The position numbers and the translations under genes are program-made. Below are positions 15,001 to 27,551 of a DNA stretch of 64,000 nt, piece by piece (position 1 is the stretch's first letter; each line of letters starts with the position of its first letter). The DNA comes from Archegozetes longisetosus (Eukaryota > Arthropoda > Arachnida > Sarcoptiformes > Trhypochthoniidae): assembly GCA_018873245.2 (NCBI GenBank), contig JAEMBT020000003.1:8761843-8825842 (forward strand). Direction: 5' to 3'. The notes under the pieces were generated by a model. It was not told the DNA's origin. It saw only the letters and a program-made list of their open reading frames with translations, and ran no database searches.

Positions 15001-16502
15001 GTTCCCTATAGCTATGAATGTATAAGAATAAAATCAAACAATTTATAGCAAAACTAATTCAATTTGAAATTTACTGAAACTGGAAGTCATCTGTGAGCTA
15101 AACTTATTGGGATCGGGAAAAAGATTAGAAATAATGAAAATAGATATTTTGTTTGATAGCAGAAGTAATCATCATTTTCCTCAAGCAATTGGTAGCGAAA
15201 AAATTGATAAACTTTTTGTTCAGTGTTTAGCTTGTTTTATAATAAGATATGATATTCTAGGTAGCAATGATTGGATGGGGTCAAACAAATTTAGATTGAC
15301 ATTTTCTATCATTTAAACGACAGCACATATACATTTACAACAATTGTCCATTAGGCTAAAATAATTGCAATGTTACCAAATCCGATCCAATTTTAACTAG
15401 TAAGACATACTGTTGTCATTTGATCTTATTTTGTAAGATTACATGAGGGATCTGTCAAATAGGCAAACGTTGGGCAGCAATAAGTCATGATCCAGGGATT
15501 AATTCAAGCTCTGATTCTCTTTTCATTTCAGCTTTACATTCAATATCTCTTTATTGCCTTTCAATTGTTTATTCTGACTTATTGTAAATATAATGCCTTT
15601 TCTTCGCGTAAACTCTATTCTCTCAAATAAGATTCTATTTTTGTGTAGCGGTAGTGCCAGAAAACTTCGGGTGGGGTTCAAGTGCAAAATTCACAGACTA
15701 TATTCATTATGATTATATATATACTTTCACGATTAAAGCCTATCGTGTAATAGTTCTTAGCTTGAATTATAGTATTTTTACTTTAATTTTGTAGCAATTA
15801 TGATAACGAACTAACAAAATTTCAAATTCAAAAACACAACTTTCTACGTCAAGTTAGCCAAGTATCTGAATTGGAAGTGCACAGGCACCCGAGGTCCCTC
15901 TAACAACGCCACTAATTTTGTGATTTGAACTTTTCAATCTTGTCCTAAAACTAAAGAGATTTGAGAACAAATTTCTCGCTTTAAAATCCTTCCAAAGGAT
16001 TATTAAAGAATACACTGTTTTGAAAATAATCTTTGAGAAAGGACTAACTTTTTGGTCATTGTGATTATTATTAACAAAATTTGCTTCATAAATAGATAAC
16101 TCAGTTTCTTATTGAAACTAATTTGTATCAAAGCTAAAAATTGAAACGCTTAAAGATAACGTTGATTACTAGTACATTCAGAAACTTAACAATCCTCGAT
16201 AGAAACAAGAAAGAGGTTGTTGCTATGTCAACTTGCGAGTGAGGCGTATTGACTTTTTGTCAGATTTGATTTGTAATTTGTTTGTCTTACTATACTGAAA
16301 GTTGTATAAGTTTTCTAAGATGTTCAATATTATGGTCTGATGAAAAGGATGCGATTAGAACGCATGACTATTGGTTACTACCAAGGATTTTAAAGTAGAA
16401 TAGATAAATAAAATAATTAAAATAGTTCATACCTGATTGAAGAAAAGGGACATTAGTTAATATAAACAAATTATAAGCGATAATAATATTCCATGTGATC
16501 AT
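42..16502 (-). CDS. LRP4: LRP4 (LDL-receptor-related protein 4) orthologue, N-terminal part, 8 exons, continues off left edge
   Basis: This is a single-pass cell-surface receptor; the vertebrate orthologue binds agrin and Wnt regulators at neuromuscular junctions. Coding exons, in transcript order: 16433-16502, 10937-11125, 3321-3410, 3116-3259, 2813-3061, 2495-2614, 172-1275, 42-106. All junctions are GT-AG and all phases agree, giving 677 codons. Residues 1-23 are a signal peptide. Eight LDLa repeats follow at about 36-86, 91-125, 130-164, 169-203, 213-247, 253-287, 292-326 and 331-370, with the usual CDGDxDCxDxSDE calcium cage in most. Then come an EGF module (about 376-410), a calcium-binding EGF starting DIDEC (412-451), the LRP4-typical KALGPEP junction (about 452-458) and a YWTD propeller with FWSD, FWTD, YWVD and YWTDW motifs. 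Eight LDLa followed by two EGF and the propeller is the LRP4 order. The rest of the gene lies to the left of the window. Confidence 0.93.
1276..2494 (-). other. LRP4 intron, no gene seen
   Basis: AT-rich intron between the exon ending at 2495 (donor GTAAGA) and the acceptor CAG at 1278-1276. I see no coding sequence or repeat worth naming. Confidence 0.8.
3779..4229. mobile_element. possible degenerate hAT-type non-autonomous element
   Basis: The left end reads CAGTGGTGGACAAG and the reverse complement of the right end reads CAGTGATAGATATG: 10 of 14 matches, mostly transitions. The start fits the hAT YAGNG terminal rule. Internally it is richer in G and C than the surroundings and repeats GAGTCTGAGCTTGAGAGC-like and GAGCTCGAGT-like words, as many hAT MITEs do. 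The 8 bp on either side (GAAATAAC and AAAACTAT) do not match, so the target duplication is lost or the ends are misplaced. Confidence 0.35.
4454..5128. repeat. two direct copies of a ~40-bp motif carrying CTTTTGGCACTAAT
   Basis: Positions about 4454-4497 and 5088-5128 share CTTTTGGCACTAATYAG and flanking GAGC/AAANGAGY words in the same orientation. The reverse complement of the core, TAGTGCCAAAAG, resembles the terminal repeat of the element at 5166-5405. They may be ends of related elements whose other ends have decayed. Confidence 0.4.
5166..5405. mobile_element. short hAT-like MITE, terminal repeats TAGTGCC/TAGTACC
   Basis: Left terminus TAGTGCCAAAGTTTATTT (5166-5183); reverse complement of the right terminus TAGTACCAAAGTTTATTT (5388-5405): 17 of 18 identical. 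TAGTG is a hAT-type end. The flanking 8-mers are GTTATAAT on the left and GTTATAGC on the right, matching at the first six bases, which suggests an aged 8-bp target duplication. The 240-bp body has no coding capacity and repeats AAACGAA words. Confidence 0.5.
10937..11125 (-). CDS. LRP4: LRP4 exon 2: first LDLa repeat
   Basis: This isolated 189-nt exon lies between introns of 7.5 kb and 5.3 kb. It codes for [10 protein letters not shown], a low-complexity Asn/Gly-rich loop, then [17 protein letters not shown] and the SDE calcium-binding end. The CTCIP variant with extra residues before it matches the unusual first LDLa repeat of LRP4. The acceptor is CAG at 11128-11126 and the donor is GTAAGT at 10936-10931; phase is 1 at both ends. 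An Asn-rich insertion ([11 protein letters not shown]) separates the second and third cysteines. Confidence 0.88.
14068..14192. repeat. 25-bp tandem repeat, five perfect copies
   Basis: A 25-bp unit starting TCAAATAATCATTCTGAATA repeats five times without a mismatch over 125 bp, then breaks at TCAATTAG. It sits in LRP4 intron 1. Perfect identity implies recent expansion and probable length polymorphism. Confidence 0.95.
15646..15914. mobile_element. hAT-like non-autonomous element with near-perfect 8-bp target duplication
   Basis: The left end starts TAGCGGTAGTGCCAG and the reverse complement of the right end starts TAGTGGCGTTGTTAG. The similarity continues to a shared TCGGGTG about 28 bp in (roughly 19 of 28 identical with one gap). 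The flanking 8-mers are TTTTTGTG (15638-15645) and ATTTTGTG (15915-15922), one mismatch. TAG-ends plus 8-bp duplications are the hAT signature. The 269-bp body has no transposase and its ends are G/C-rich against an AT-rich background. Confidence 0.55.
16198..16395 (+). repeat. dispersed ~198-bp repeat, copy 1
   Basis: It starts ATAGAAACAAGAAAGA and includes ATTATGGTCTGATGAAAAG and GGTTACTACCAAGGATT near its end. A second copy of the same length lies at 23106-23303 in the same orientation. The two ends resemble each other in inverted form (ATAGCAACnAGAA in copy 2), so it may be a MITE. Confidence 0.5.
16433..16502 (-). CDS. LRP4: LRP4 exon 1: start codon and signal peptide
   Basis: On the minus strand an ATG at 16502-16500 opens a 70-nt exon coding [17 protein letters not shown] and six further residues, then a single G before the GTATGA donor at 16432. 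The hydrophobic stretch is a typical signal peptide. The leftover G completes a glycine codon with GC at the start of the next exon (11125), and that exon continues directly into the first LDLa repeat. Matching phase, a correct donor and a signal peptide make this the translation start. I did not identify 5' UTR exons or a promoter upstream. Confidence 0.8.
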
Positions 16503-19500
16503 AGCTGCAGACTTTTTATCTCCATATTAGAGGCATTACTCTCCACTAACCTTCTCATCCCTAAAAATAATAAATCAAATGTTATTCGCGTTTAAATCTC
16601 ATTAATTATTTATAGCATCATATTTATAAACATATTACTAACTCATAAGAATAGAAAAACAAATTTTCGAGTAGAATAAGAGTTATTTGACTGTAAGATC
16701 TGGTATGAGTTGGAGTAGGATTGTTTCCTCTCTAACTCCAGGCGTTACGGATGGAAAGCTATGGTCTATTAATTTGTGTGCATGAATCTACTCAATAAGA
16801 TGACATTTTTCGGTGTAATGTCGCTCAATAATGAGAAAAATAGCTTAACAGCAATATATCATCGACAGTAGACTATAAGAGAGTTAATAGTAATAAAAAT
16901 AGCTAAGAAGAAACCACCAAATATCTCATTAACATATATTAACTCGGCTCAATAACTCCTTTCAATAGGATATGGCAATTATGTAACACAATTTGTATTT
17001 GTTTATCGGTATGAAACACTCTTTTTTATTGGAAAGTATTGCAATCAAATATAAATATATTGAGAAGATAAATGCATGTTTCATTGTTTCTTTAATTGTG
17101 CGATCGATTCCATTACCACAGAAAGAGTGGTCAAATTCGTAAACCATATTCATAGAATAGCATAGAATTTGATGCACTTCCGCATAGCTTCTGTAGAACT
17201 ATCAGAATGAACGCTTCATACTCAGACAGCAATGGTTCTGAATCAATATTTGAGCAAAGCATTCGTACAGTGCTCTTCACTAGACCTTATACTGTATTTT
17301 GGTCTAATAATGTCATTCCAAATTTTAAAATCTTCAAATTTTTATCTCTTTTAAAAGTCCTTAAGCTAAATATTTTATGAACCGTTCCACTGAATAAAGG
17401 CAATTAAAATTAAAGTTTAAAATAGATTCTTAACTCTTGCCTTTTTCAACACTTGATGAAATTCATAAGACTTCAAACTATATTCAAGTTAATTGGTATC
17501 TTTGATAATAATGAAAATACTACAATTAAAATTCGAAAAATGAAGTTTACCACAAGTAAGAGAACAAAACTGACAGAAACTGACTAAACAAAAAATAGGC
17601 TTCTCTTGGAAAATCTTACTTATTTGATCTATTATTATGTAATTTAGGCGGCATATGAAAGGTATTGAGAGATCTACTTAACAAGATAATGGCTTTACTA
17701 GATGTGACATGTAGTGACAAGAGAATGTTAATGCCAATACCAGAATATAGTAGTATAATGTTTAGCGCCTAAAGTTTGACACAACTTGAAACATTTTAAA
17801 ATTATTCTCATTATCACTGAGTTAGAGTTGTGACACATACAATCCTTTAGGCATGAGAACATATTACTTTATGCTAGCTAAACTTTAATGCTAAAATGCT
17901 AATGTCTCAATCAAGGGATATTAGGAATCTTTTATTTTTGTTTTAAGCATTTCGAGATTACTTTTTGTATATTCTGTTGTATATTCTGTTCGATTTTTTT
18001 TCGTCACTAGTATGTTAACTTTTGTTGGATATATCAAAGCTAGTCAAATACTTTTAAAAAAACTCAATTAAATGGAAATGTGAAATTTTACCAAATCTCT
18101 CGCTTAACGCTTGAGGTAAGTCCATAGAAAGAACTATACTTCATAATATAAATTCAATTATTGAATTGGAAAATGCAAATCTGAAATGGATTACGAAGAT
18201 ATTGTGAGTACCAGTAAAACAGTGTTTTGTAATTAGCAGAAAAGTTGAGAGTGTTCATTCATTTAGAGGAGATACCTTATATCTGATAAATCTTTTCTCA
18301 GATCATAGTGCAAAAAACGATAAATCAATAATTCCTAGACTAGAATCAAGTAATAACAACAATCAAACGCGAGTAATTACAAACAACACTATGGGAGAGC
18401 TTTCAAATTATATATTCAGCTGTGGTTTCATCTGTTTTGCATAGAAATGAGAAGCGACACTAACAGTGCTATTCACATATAAGTTGTCGATTGAGATTGT
18501 TGGAAAAAAATGAGTAAAATGAGCAAAGCAGAAGCATATCTATATAGAATCCAATAGCATTTGAAATACCAATCGCAAATCAAGGGGCTCAGTGTCATTT
18601 AATTTAGCTTTAAGGCTTTTATTTGATCAAGACAAAAGTTTAAACGATCAAACATAAAAATGAAGCTTTAATAATAGAATTTGGTTTAGTTGCTCATAAT
18701 GGAAATTTGGTGTTCATGGTGAATGATTAGACAACTATAGATGATTGGCTTGTTTCCGATGCTTACAAAGTCTAATGCCTCAATTGTAATACGCATGATA
18801 TAACTTGATGATCCAGTCAAAAAAATAATACAAAATAAATAGCAAACTATTTACTGCAAATCAACTACAATGAAACTATCGCAACTCATCCATTATTATT
18901 CAGATATTATGAAACGCATTCACCAATAACAATAACTCTATTTCTTCCACCCCTTTCTATGTTTCATTTGAGAGAATCGCCTAATTTTTCTCTTAGCTAT
19001 CAAAAGAGTTTCACAATTATTACGAAACAAGGCTTAATTTATTTCTCTAAAATTAATTATAACGCTTTATAAATGAGATAAAAAAATTGTTTTTGTTCGT
19101 CGAGTTTGTTCTAAAGCTAAAAATGAAGAAAGACTACGATTTAGACTAATCACAATTTTTGGAGTTTTGTAGTCAGAAAGACATTAAAAGGAATAGAGAA
19201 TGGCAGTTAAAGCTTAGGATGGCATCAAGATCGAAATGTCAATCTCTATATCCATCCCAATTGAGGTTGTTGCTAGCAAATAATTTGTGGCATTATTGGA
19301 GCGCAAAAGTTGCTTGCTGATAGTTTTTGGTGTTTCGCTTAACTTTACGCTGAGCGTTCCAGATATTTATGTGCTTTATTGGCGATGCCTGTCATCAATG
19401 CATGATAGTTACAAATTTAATTTTCTTTTTCCTTCATATTTTCTCTTTATTTATTGGCATTTATTCACTCATTCAATCATATTATGCTTTTCTATACAAC

Positions 19501-22500
19501 TTTTTGTCATAAAGAAAAGTTAAAGTCAAATAAATTTAACATATAATATGTTAAGCGCTATGAATGTCAAACAAAATTTTCTCAACTCAAACTTATTTCT
19601 CTGGATTGAGACTTGAATTGAACACTTACATTTTTGACTATTAAATGTTGACATAACAAATTGCAAACTACCCTGTTCTCCAATCATATACATTATTGAA
19701 AGTGCTTAAAGAAAATTTATTTATTTCGTCAATAATATCTTCAAATTTGAAAAACAGTTTCAGAACAAATCTTAACCATGGAGTTAAAGTGAAATATAAA
19801 TCGATTTGTATTTATTTGCTGCACATTTGCATGAATTTATAGTAAGTTTCTTATAGTAGAGACTCATATATCTTCCTTTTCTTCTATTTAGTTTCTCTCC
19901 CTTTAGCTCAGTTTCATTTAAACTTTTGTTGCCAACAAACCTTTTTTAGTTTGACCCCATATCGAGTTCAGGTTACTAACAATGACAACAATTCTTAGAA
20001 TGTTTCTTATTTCATATCAGTATAACGAACAATGATTCAACCGGTCGGGTATCACAACTTTCATATTAAGGTAATGTCTTTTGATCAGAAGAATGTCAAT
20101 GATTAAACTTACTATTACAGTCTTATGATGTATCTAATGCTAACTTATCACTAAACTTCATAACATCACTGAGTATTACAGTTGTTATAGTCTTATAAGG
20201 TTATGTTGAGCTAGATTAACACTGAAAACTAGTAGTACTGTTGCGGTGTTTTATTCTTAAAGTTGAAACTATACTCTTTTTGTATTTGCTTCTAGTCAAC
20301 TTTTCTCAAGTGATCACTTATAGAGAACTTTTCTTTTTTACTAATCATTAAAGGCAGATATGAAGAACAAGTATAGCTTGAACTTTAGCTCGAAAATCAA
20401 ATGTGCTAACTGTACTACTGACTTAAATCTGGCAATTTTCATATTCGAAGATTATTTCATAGTGATAGTGGAGTTTGCCTGAAATACCTGAAGTTTTTTC
20501 ATTTCCTGATGGTAAAAGAGGCAACACTGAAGCACTAGTGCTGCAATAATGTACGTACAGTGACAATAATACGGTGGATCTAAAGCTAAAGCATCGTAAA
20601 TATCAGTCTAGATGACACTTTATTACAAGTTGGTATCTCAAAAGTCAATATACAGAATGGCAAACTCTAGTAGTGACTTACTTCTAGACTAATACAAATG
20701 CTTATTCCCTTCTCTTCTCTTCATCGCATCCACAATACAATCGATCGATACCATGAATATTAATGGTCTTACATATTTTCTTTGCAACACTCTGTTCCAA
20801 ACTTTCACAGCAAATTATCTCATTTGTGTTCATCGTTAATAGTAAATCGGCCAACATTGAAAACACATTACTTCATAATGACCCAGAAATTAGGCTTCGA
20901 TCTCAATAATGACAATCTTAATAAGGAGTAAGACTAAGAAAGCTGAGATTTGAGTTGGTCGGCGATTGGAAATTTGTGTGTCAACTCAATTTGATCGGCT
21001 ATGAAGCTGATTTATTGGGAAACAGTGCCAACCATTGTTTAGTTGTCCCTCTCTTTTATCTAAAACCTATTGCATGCATTTCTACTTATTGTCCTTTTGT
21101 CAAATTTACTTCACTTCCATTCGCCACATAAAATGGTTCCATTTTCGGCTTTCTATCCGCAAATGTCTCAATCCTAACCTTAATCTAATTGAGAGCTGAA
21201 GTAACTGCTGAAAGAACTGTTTGAAGAACTGTCTCTACTCTTCAGTTGACAATGTGAAAGAAGCAATTTGAGTTGTTTTGATTTTGCTGTTAACGCTAGT
21301 GTGCATTTTGTTTTTACTATTTGGGCGTTTTTCCCCTATAATTTTGCCTTTTTTTGTCATTTTTCAATTACCTATTGACTGATAGTGTAGTTTCAGTGTT
21401 GGCACAATTCACTATAACTTATGCCATTTGATATCAGCTTAATATAGACTATCACATTGTGTATAGTTTGTCGAGAAATAGCTATCATCATATCTCATAT
21501 TATCCTCTTTTTTATATTGTTTTCTACGATATTTTCTTTTTGGCTGCATTACAATCCTATTCTTCCATCCTTTTTAACAGAACTAAACACCAGTACTAGC
21601 ATTAAGTGGCAAAGAATACAATGTTTTATAATTATAATAAACTTGAATTCAGTCAATCATACTTAAAAAGCATTGGAAAGGCTGAGTGCCTTTAGGAAGT
21701 CTAGTTTGAAGGATTAAGTTATAAAAATAGTGTATTCTTTACTTGATGTTAAATTAGAGAAATAATAATAAGCGTTAGCTTTCTCTACGAGTTGACTGGA
21801 GAGCAATTCTGGAGAACAATTCTGGAGAGAATTTTCCCATAGTTTGTTATCCTCTCTACTAATCAATAATAGAGATATATATGTTCTGGCCATCAATATA
21901 ATAACATCTCACATTCAAATAATCTATTCCTCCAAATCTGTTAACACTAGTCTTAGTTTATCATTTCTCAAATTGCAAACATGAATAGCATGATAAACAT
22001 ATAGCGTATAATTTATTAGTAACTCATAACATGTCCGATTATTATCATATCTATTGTAAACAACATATGCTCAATCTCGTACACCGCTCTATCATATCTC
22101 TGACTCTTTTACACATTCACTCTTCATAACAATGTCTTTATCTAAAGATTCGTGTAATGTTTACTTGAATCCTAAAACGTTGAAAACTTGTTACTTAATT
22201 CTATAGTCGTTCACATTTTAGTTACTAAAACTCAAACTTCAATACATGAGAGAATATTGAACGCTGAGTCTATCCTTCGTGTCTAAGTTATCATGGAATC
22301 AACTCACGCCTCATCGCAGTATAAGTTCTTAAAAAGCTTCGATACTTTCTAGAGATGACTTTTAAGTCAAATATTATAATGAAATTCCTGTAGAAGAAAC
22401 TTTATTTTAGTTTTCGAATAATTTAATGCTCAAGAATGCAGATAAATGTAAATGGTTGGATAAGGCATATCAATAAATAAAGATATGATCATTGGCTGCA

Positions 22501-23105
22501 AAAATATTTAGACATTCCAGAATTTTTATTTTCATTATGATTTCAGTTCCGGCGGGTATTCTAAAAGTAATAAATATGCATTGACTTCCTATTATTTTGT
22601 AAGTTATTTAATTTATATGAATATTATTTTCAGATCGTATATTACATTCTGTATTCTACTATCAGATGTAAGGTATTCTCTATAACGCTTCCCTAGCCAT
22701 TTGCAGCCCAAAATTATTAAACTCACAATAATGTCTGATTTAACAACCACTATCTCAACTGAGTAAATATAAGCCAGACAATAAATGCCTAACTTTACCA
22801 AGTCATGAATGAATGACGCATTCAAATTGCTCTTTGAAAAACTCTAACCGCTATTCCATGTACTGCACACTCTCTATTGTTAACATAAGTTAGCTTATGT
22901 AACCATTTCTTACTATCTACTTATGGTAAGATTTTATTTTACTAACACTCTCTGTTAATTTTAGTCTTCAATTAATTATCTTGTCTATAAGTAGTCGAGT
23001 TTGGTGTCATGTGTTTTATACTACTTTTCTTTATGTCAGTTTTGTTCAGTTTTATTCAGTTTTATTCAAATTGAAAGTACTGCATAGTTCGAAACAATAA
23101 TCTGC

Positions 23106-23303
23106 GATAGCAACAAGAAAGATGCCCTAGCTATATTATCTAAGATAACTTATCTTCCTTATTAAGCGCACCAATTTGTTAGCAAATTTGATTTGATCAC
23201 TATATTCAATATTCTATTAGTTTCATAAGATGCTCTATATTATGGTCTGATAGAAGCATCCCATGAAAACGCCTCACTTCTGGTTGCTATCAACGATTAT
23301 TAA
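23106..23303 (+). repeat. dispersed ~198-bp repeat, copy 2
   Basis: It starts ATAGCAACAAGAAAGA, shares AATTTGATTTG internally, and carries TATTATGGTCTGATAGAAG and CTGGTTGCTATCAACGATTA at its end, aligned at the same spacing as copy 1. The reverse complement of its end (GATAGCAACCAGAAG) mirrors its start, which suggests terminal inverted repeats of about 16 bp. Confidence 0.5.
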
Positions 23304-26300
23304 GTTTTTCAGAGTCTACCAGCAAGAATACAATGAAATTTTGTGCTTTAGCCTATCATAAGTCATACTATATTCTTCAGTGTAATTCTTAAGGAAACTT
23401 TACAGTTGAATAAGGTTCTTTCAGATACATCAAAGAGTTTTACAACAAGTATTGGATTAAATTTCTTTGAAAATTTCATTTAGTTCTCTTTCTTTAGGTA
23501 GAATTGAATTTTCGAAAAATTGTTTTAATCAAAATGCTCAAAATTTTGAAGAAGAATTACTTGAATAATGAAGGAATTAAACTGAAAGCTGTATTTTGAG
23601 CTCAAATATAATTATAGAAGCTTTTATCTTTGTAGAACAACAAATGATTCAATAACATACAAATGCAATATGATATTTCATTTAGCTTATCAGACAAAAT
23701 CATCACAAAATAAATAAGGTTTAAGCACATAATCTTAAAATTATATGTCAATTCAAACAAGATTTTAAAGGATTTATCTTGTTATAAGTTAGAACGACTT
23801 GACTTTTGATTCAAAAATAAGATAACTTACGATAAATGTTACGGATGAAATATGTTTTATATAATTGAAATGAATTAAAAAGTCATCAAAATACTTGAAT
23901 TCTCATCAAAACTTAACATTCGTGGTTTGATTAAGGAAATCAAATTTATTTGAGCATAATGGAAAAGATGTGATATTTTACAACCAGAAGTAGGTCTTAT
24001 CCAAAGCTAGTACACTGTATATTAATCTAAGTACTAAACATTATTGCTTGCCTTCTTTGCTCAGTTGCAAAGAAGAAGAATTAAGGACCTTATAATGGAA
24101 TGTGGCATAAAGTTTGCATTAGTTCTTATAATGATTATATAGTATTTTTTATGGTAATTATTATTATACCGAACATTAAACTCTCAATCAACTGATGAGA
24201 TGCATAGGAACTAAATTGAAATTCTTAAAATAACATTTAGTTTGATCGGTTATGTAAACAGAAAGATCAGGTTCTTAAAGGAGCACTCGACTGAAAATTA
24301 TTTGGAAAACATTGTAGATGAAATTAGTGTTCCAGTTTTAATTCGAATAAATGATTCAGACATGATAAGAAGCTTTAAATTAATGGCATTTGTTGGTATT
24401 TTTAAATGTTCAACTTTTAATTATCATATAATCATATCTGTACTAATTTAAACGACCATATTAAACAGGAAGATATATATGCAATCAAAATAATTCTAAT
24501 TTCACTTTCTATCACAAATTTTATTATATTTCATAATTATTTTGAATGTAGCTACATTCATAAACTTAATATTTGATGAAGCACAAAGCCCAAGGCTTTG
24601 AATCTAGCTTAACAAACTTCAAATTCTTTAGGCCTCAAAACAAGAGATAACTCTGGCTTATCACTCGTGTAATTAATTTAATTCTTTAAGATTTTTCTAT
24701 TGTATGAGTTTGACTTTAAATTTTAATATTCGTATATTGAACAAGCATACCAAAATATTCAACAATTTTATTGTTATGACCACATGAGCCGAAACACATT
24801 TAGACGACCACTAAAGTAAGGTCCGATAAAGTAAGGTTTCAAACCTATGAACTGTATTTGTAAGAATGATTGTCAAGTTGTAAGCGCATTCTTTCATGAC
24901 AAAAGAAAAGATAACAGAGTCAGTCATTGGGTTACACATTGAAATAGGAATACGATGTGATTCCTTTGACGATTCTGACATATTATGCGCTTGTTATTTG
25001 GTATTATGCAAATCCATCATGTTATCTATTCTATCATCAATTATTCTGAAAACATTCAATCAAAGTCCCCATCATTCATTTTCAATTCTGATTCTTATCT
25101 CTTTTGTTCACGTATTTGAATTTTGTCGAAATTTTATTCATCTTCAACTTTCTTAGTGCTTTCAATAGTTACTTCAGTGGCTATTAAGTATGAAATACAG
25201 TCTTACAAACCAAACATAATGAGCTTACATTAAAATATGCAAATTTTTAATATATTGTGATATATGGGATTAATTTCCTTTTGAGAAGTTTAATCATTAA
25301 TATGTTTGAGCAGGCGTTTCGCAAATGGTCTTTTCGGAACGGAACAACTCTTATATGATACATTTGATCTCAACCTAAGATTATCTTTAGCTTTTGTTGA
25401 AAGATCAGTTGTCAATTCTCTTTTTTAAGCAAGCTTTTTCTTCAACTTTTTCTTTGGATTCAATTTCGATCAATTCATTCAATGAATTTCTTGTAAGGAG
25501 AGGTAAACTATTTTCTAATATAGGTTTTAGCGATCATTTGCGATATTTTGGTGAAAAAATGATTGCAATGAATTGCATTGAATCCAATCGATTGCATAGG
25601 AGAAAAAATGAGCCATGTATAAAAAGAATAAATTATGGTATATGAACTAATTGTTTTTCATATCCATCTAAATATGCCATATACTTTGCTCGAACCAACG
25701 GATGCTCACTTCCTCTAAAAAGTAATTACCAAACTCATTCATTAATTCTAGTCAGCTTCAATCAAATTTTGTTTTTCCAATTTTTAATTACGATAATGCA
25801 GCCTATATTAAAGCACTTATAAGGACTATGTGTTTGAGATCAAAAGCCATTCATTAGAGATTGACGTTTTGTCAGTTTTCTTATGCAAGAATTTGATTTT
25901 AAAATGCGATTATTGTAATAAATAGATTAAAACTGGTTCTAATTGCAATTAAAACTTTGTAGAGATTCGAAAATGATTTCATACAAAAATATGGTCATAA
26001 TGAATATAAGTACAATTAACGTTATGATGCGTAAAGTTAATTGATATAACGTATAACGACTATGTGTTAGAAGCAAAAAAGTGACAATATTAGTGCAAAT
26101 GCTTTCTTTTCTTTGGTTATGTTACTTCTGATAAGTTAACGATTGAGACAAATCAAGTGATTAGTGTTAATGAACCGAATAGCAAACGGATTTTCGTGAT
26201 TAGTGTACCTAAATTTGTAACATATCATAAGCATCAAAGAGTTTTTCTGATTATCATCGATGCGTTCAGTGATGTTATATTCGAATAAATGATAACAATG

Positions 26301-27551
26301 TATGATATATTGAACAATGTGTGATATACTGAGCCATAACTATATAATTTCTATACATTATTCGATCCTATTTAAGACAACTTACTCTTGAACGCAGCGA
26401 TAATGTTAGCTGAAAGCAAAAAATACTTCAATCAATAGTTTGCCTATCAGTAAAAGTGCATGAATGCGGAATTTGATATAAGAATCTTCGATTCATTTGT
26501 GCAATTAATTAGAGCGCACCGAAGATAAAGATGAAAAACAGCTTTTATAGCAAATAAATAAGTTATTCTTTCACGTTTTCTAAGCCGATGTGTAATATAT
26601 TAGCAGCTGATGTAAGAATAAGCAGAGTCAAATCAGATCAATATGACTAACAAATTGAAGGATTAACTAAAAGTAAATCTATCTTTACTTCTCTTCTCGT
26701 CACTCATAGCAACCACGTAGTACTTCTCAATCAAACGTTATGTCAAAGCCCTTATTCATTAGACCAAAAGTAATAAGCCAAACATTGTTTAACATTCATT
26801 TGTTTTATATATTATCAAACTTTTTCCTTTTTCTTTCATGCTTTTCAACTGAATATAATTGTTTTTGCTGTTAGTTCATTGTAATTGTCAAGTTTTCTTT
26901 ATAATAGTATTTATTCATTCAGTTCTTACACATCTGACAATATTTCTGTTCTTGAGGTAATTTTCTCACATTTCTTATTAAGAATTTTTTCATCAAACCA
27001 AAAATTGATTATTCGAAATAATTGTTTGTACTGGAAAATGAATTTTTAGATTGGAAACATAAAATTGATTAGTATTGTGAGAAAATAGTAGAATATTATT
27101 TAGGCTGTGATTGAATTTTTTAGATGTAAATGCAGTTAACAAGTGTAAGTTAGTGATGCGTAAAACTAAAGTAAAGAATCCAACTAAAGACGAGTCATTC
27201 CATGATCAATAAGCAATTTCGAAGAATGTCATGTCGAATATTTTAAATTTGTTCCGTTATTTCATTCTGAGAATAACCTCAAGGAATTCCTGACTCACAC
27301 TCGACTTCAGTAGAGTTATGCCGTTTCAAAATTATCAAATTTCTTTGAACTGATTTTCAAAAAAATCGATAACTGTAGCAAAATAATGTAAGTTTAATGT
27401 AAGTCCAATTGACTCTTGTAGTTAAACCTAGTGATCAAAAATATTAGAGCGCATACTTTGTAAAAGTCAAACATTTCATTTTGTTAAGTAAACACGAGAA
27501 CTTAGCCTCAAAATATTTGAATCAATTATCAAAGAAGTTCAATGTGTACTA

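Larger units (their letters stand above)
11126..16432 (-). other. LRP4 intron 1 (5.3 kb)
   Basis: AT-rich intron between the signal-peptide exon and the first LDLa exon. It contains the 25-bp tandem repeat at 14068-14192, a hAT-like element at 15646-15914 and one copy of a dispersed repeat at about 16198-16395. The open frames at 12353-12634, 13448-13913 and 15107-15316 have no recognisable domain or homology cue and I take them as chance. Confidence 0.7.
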
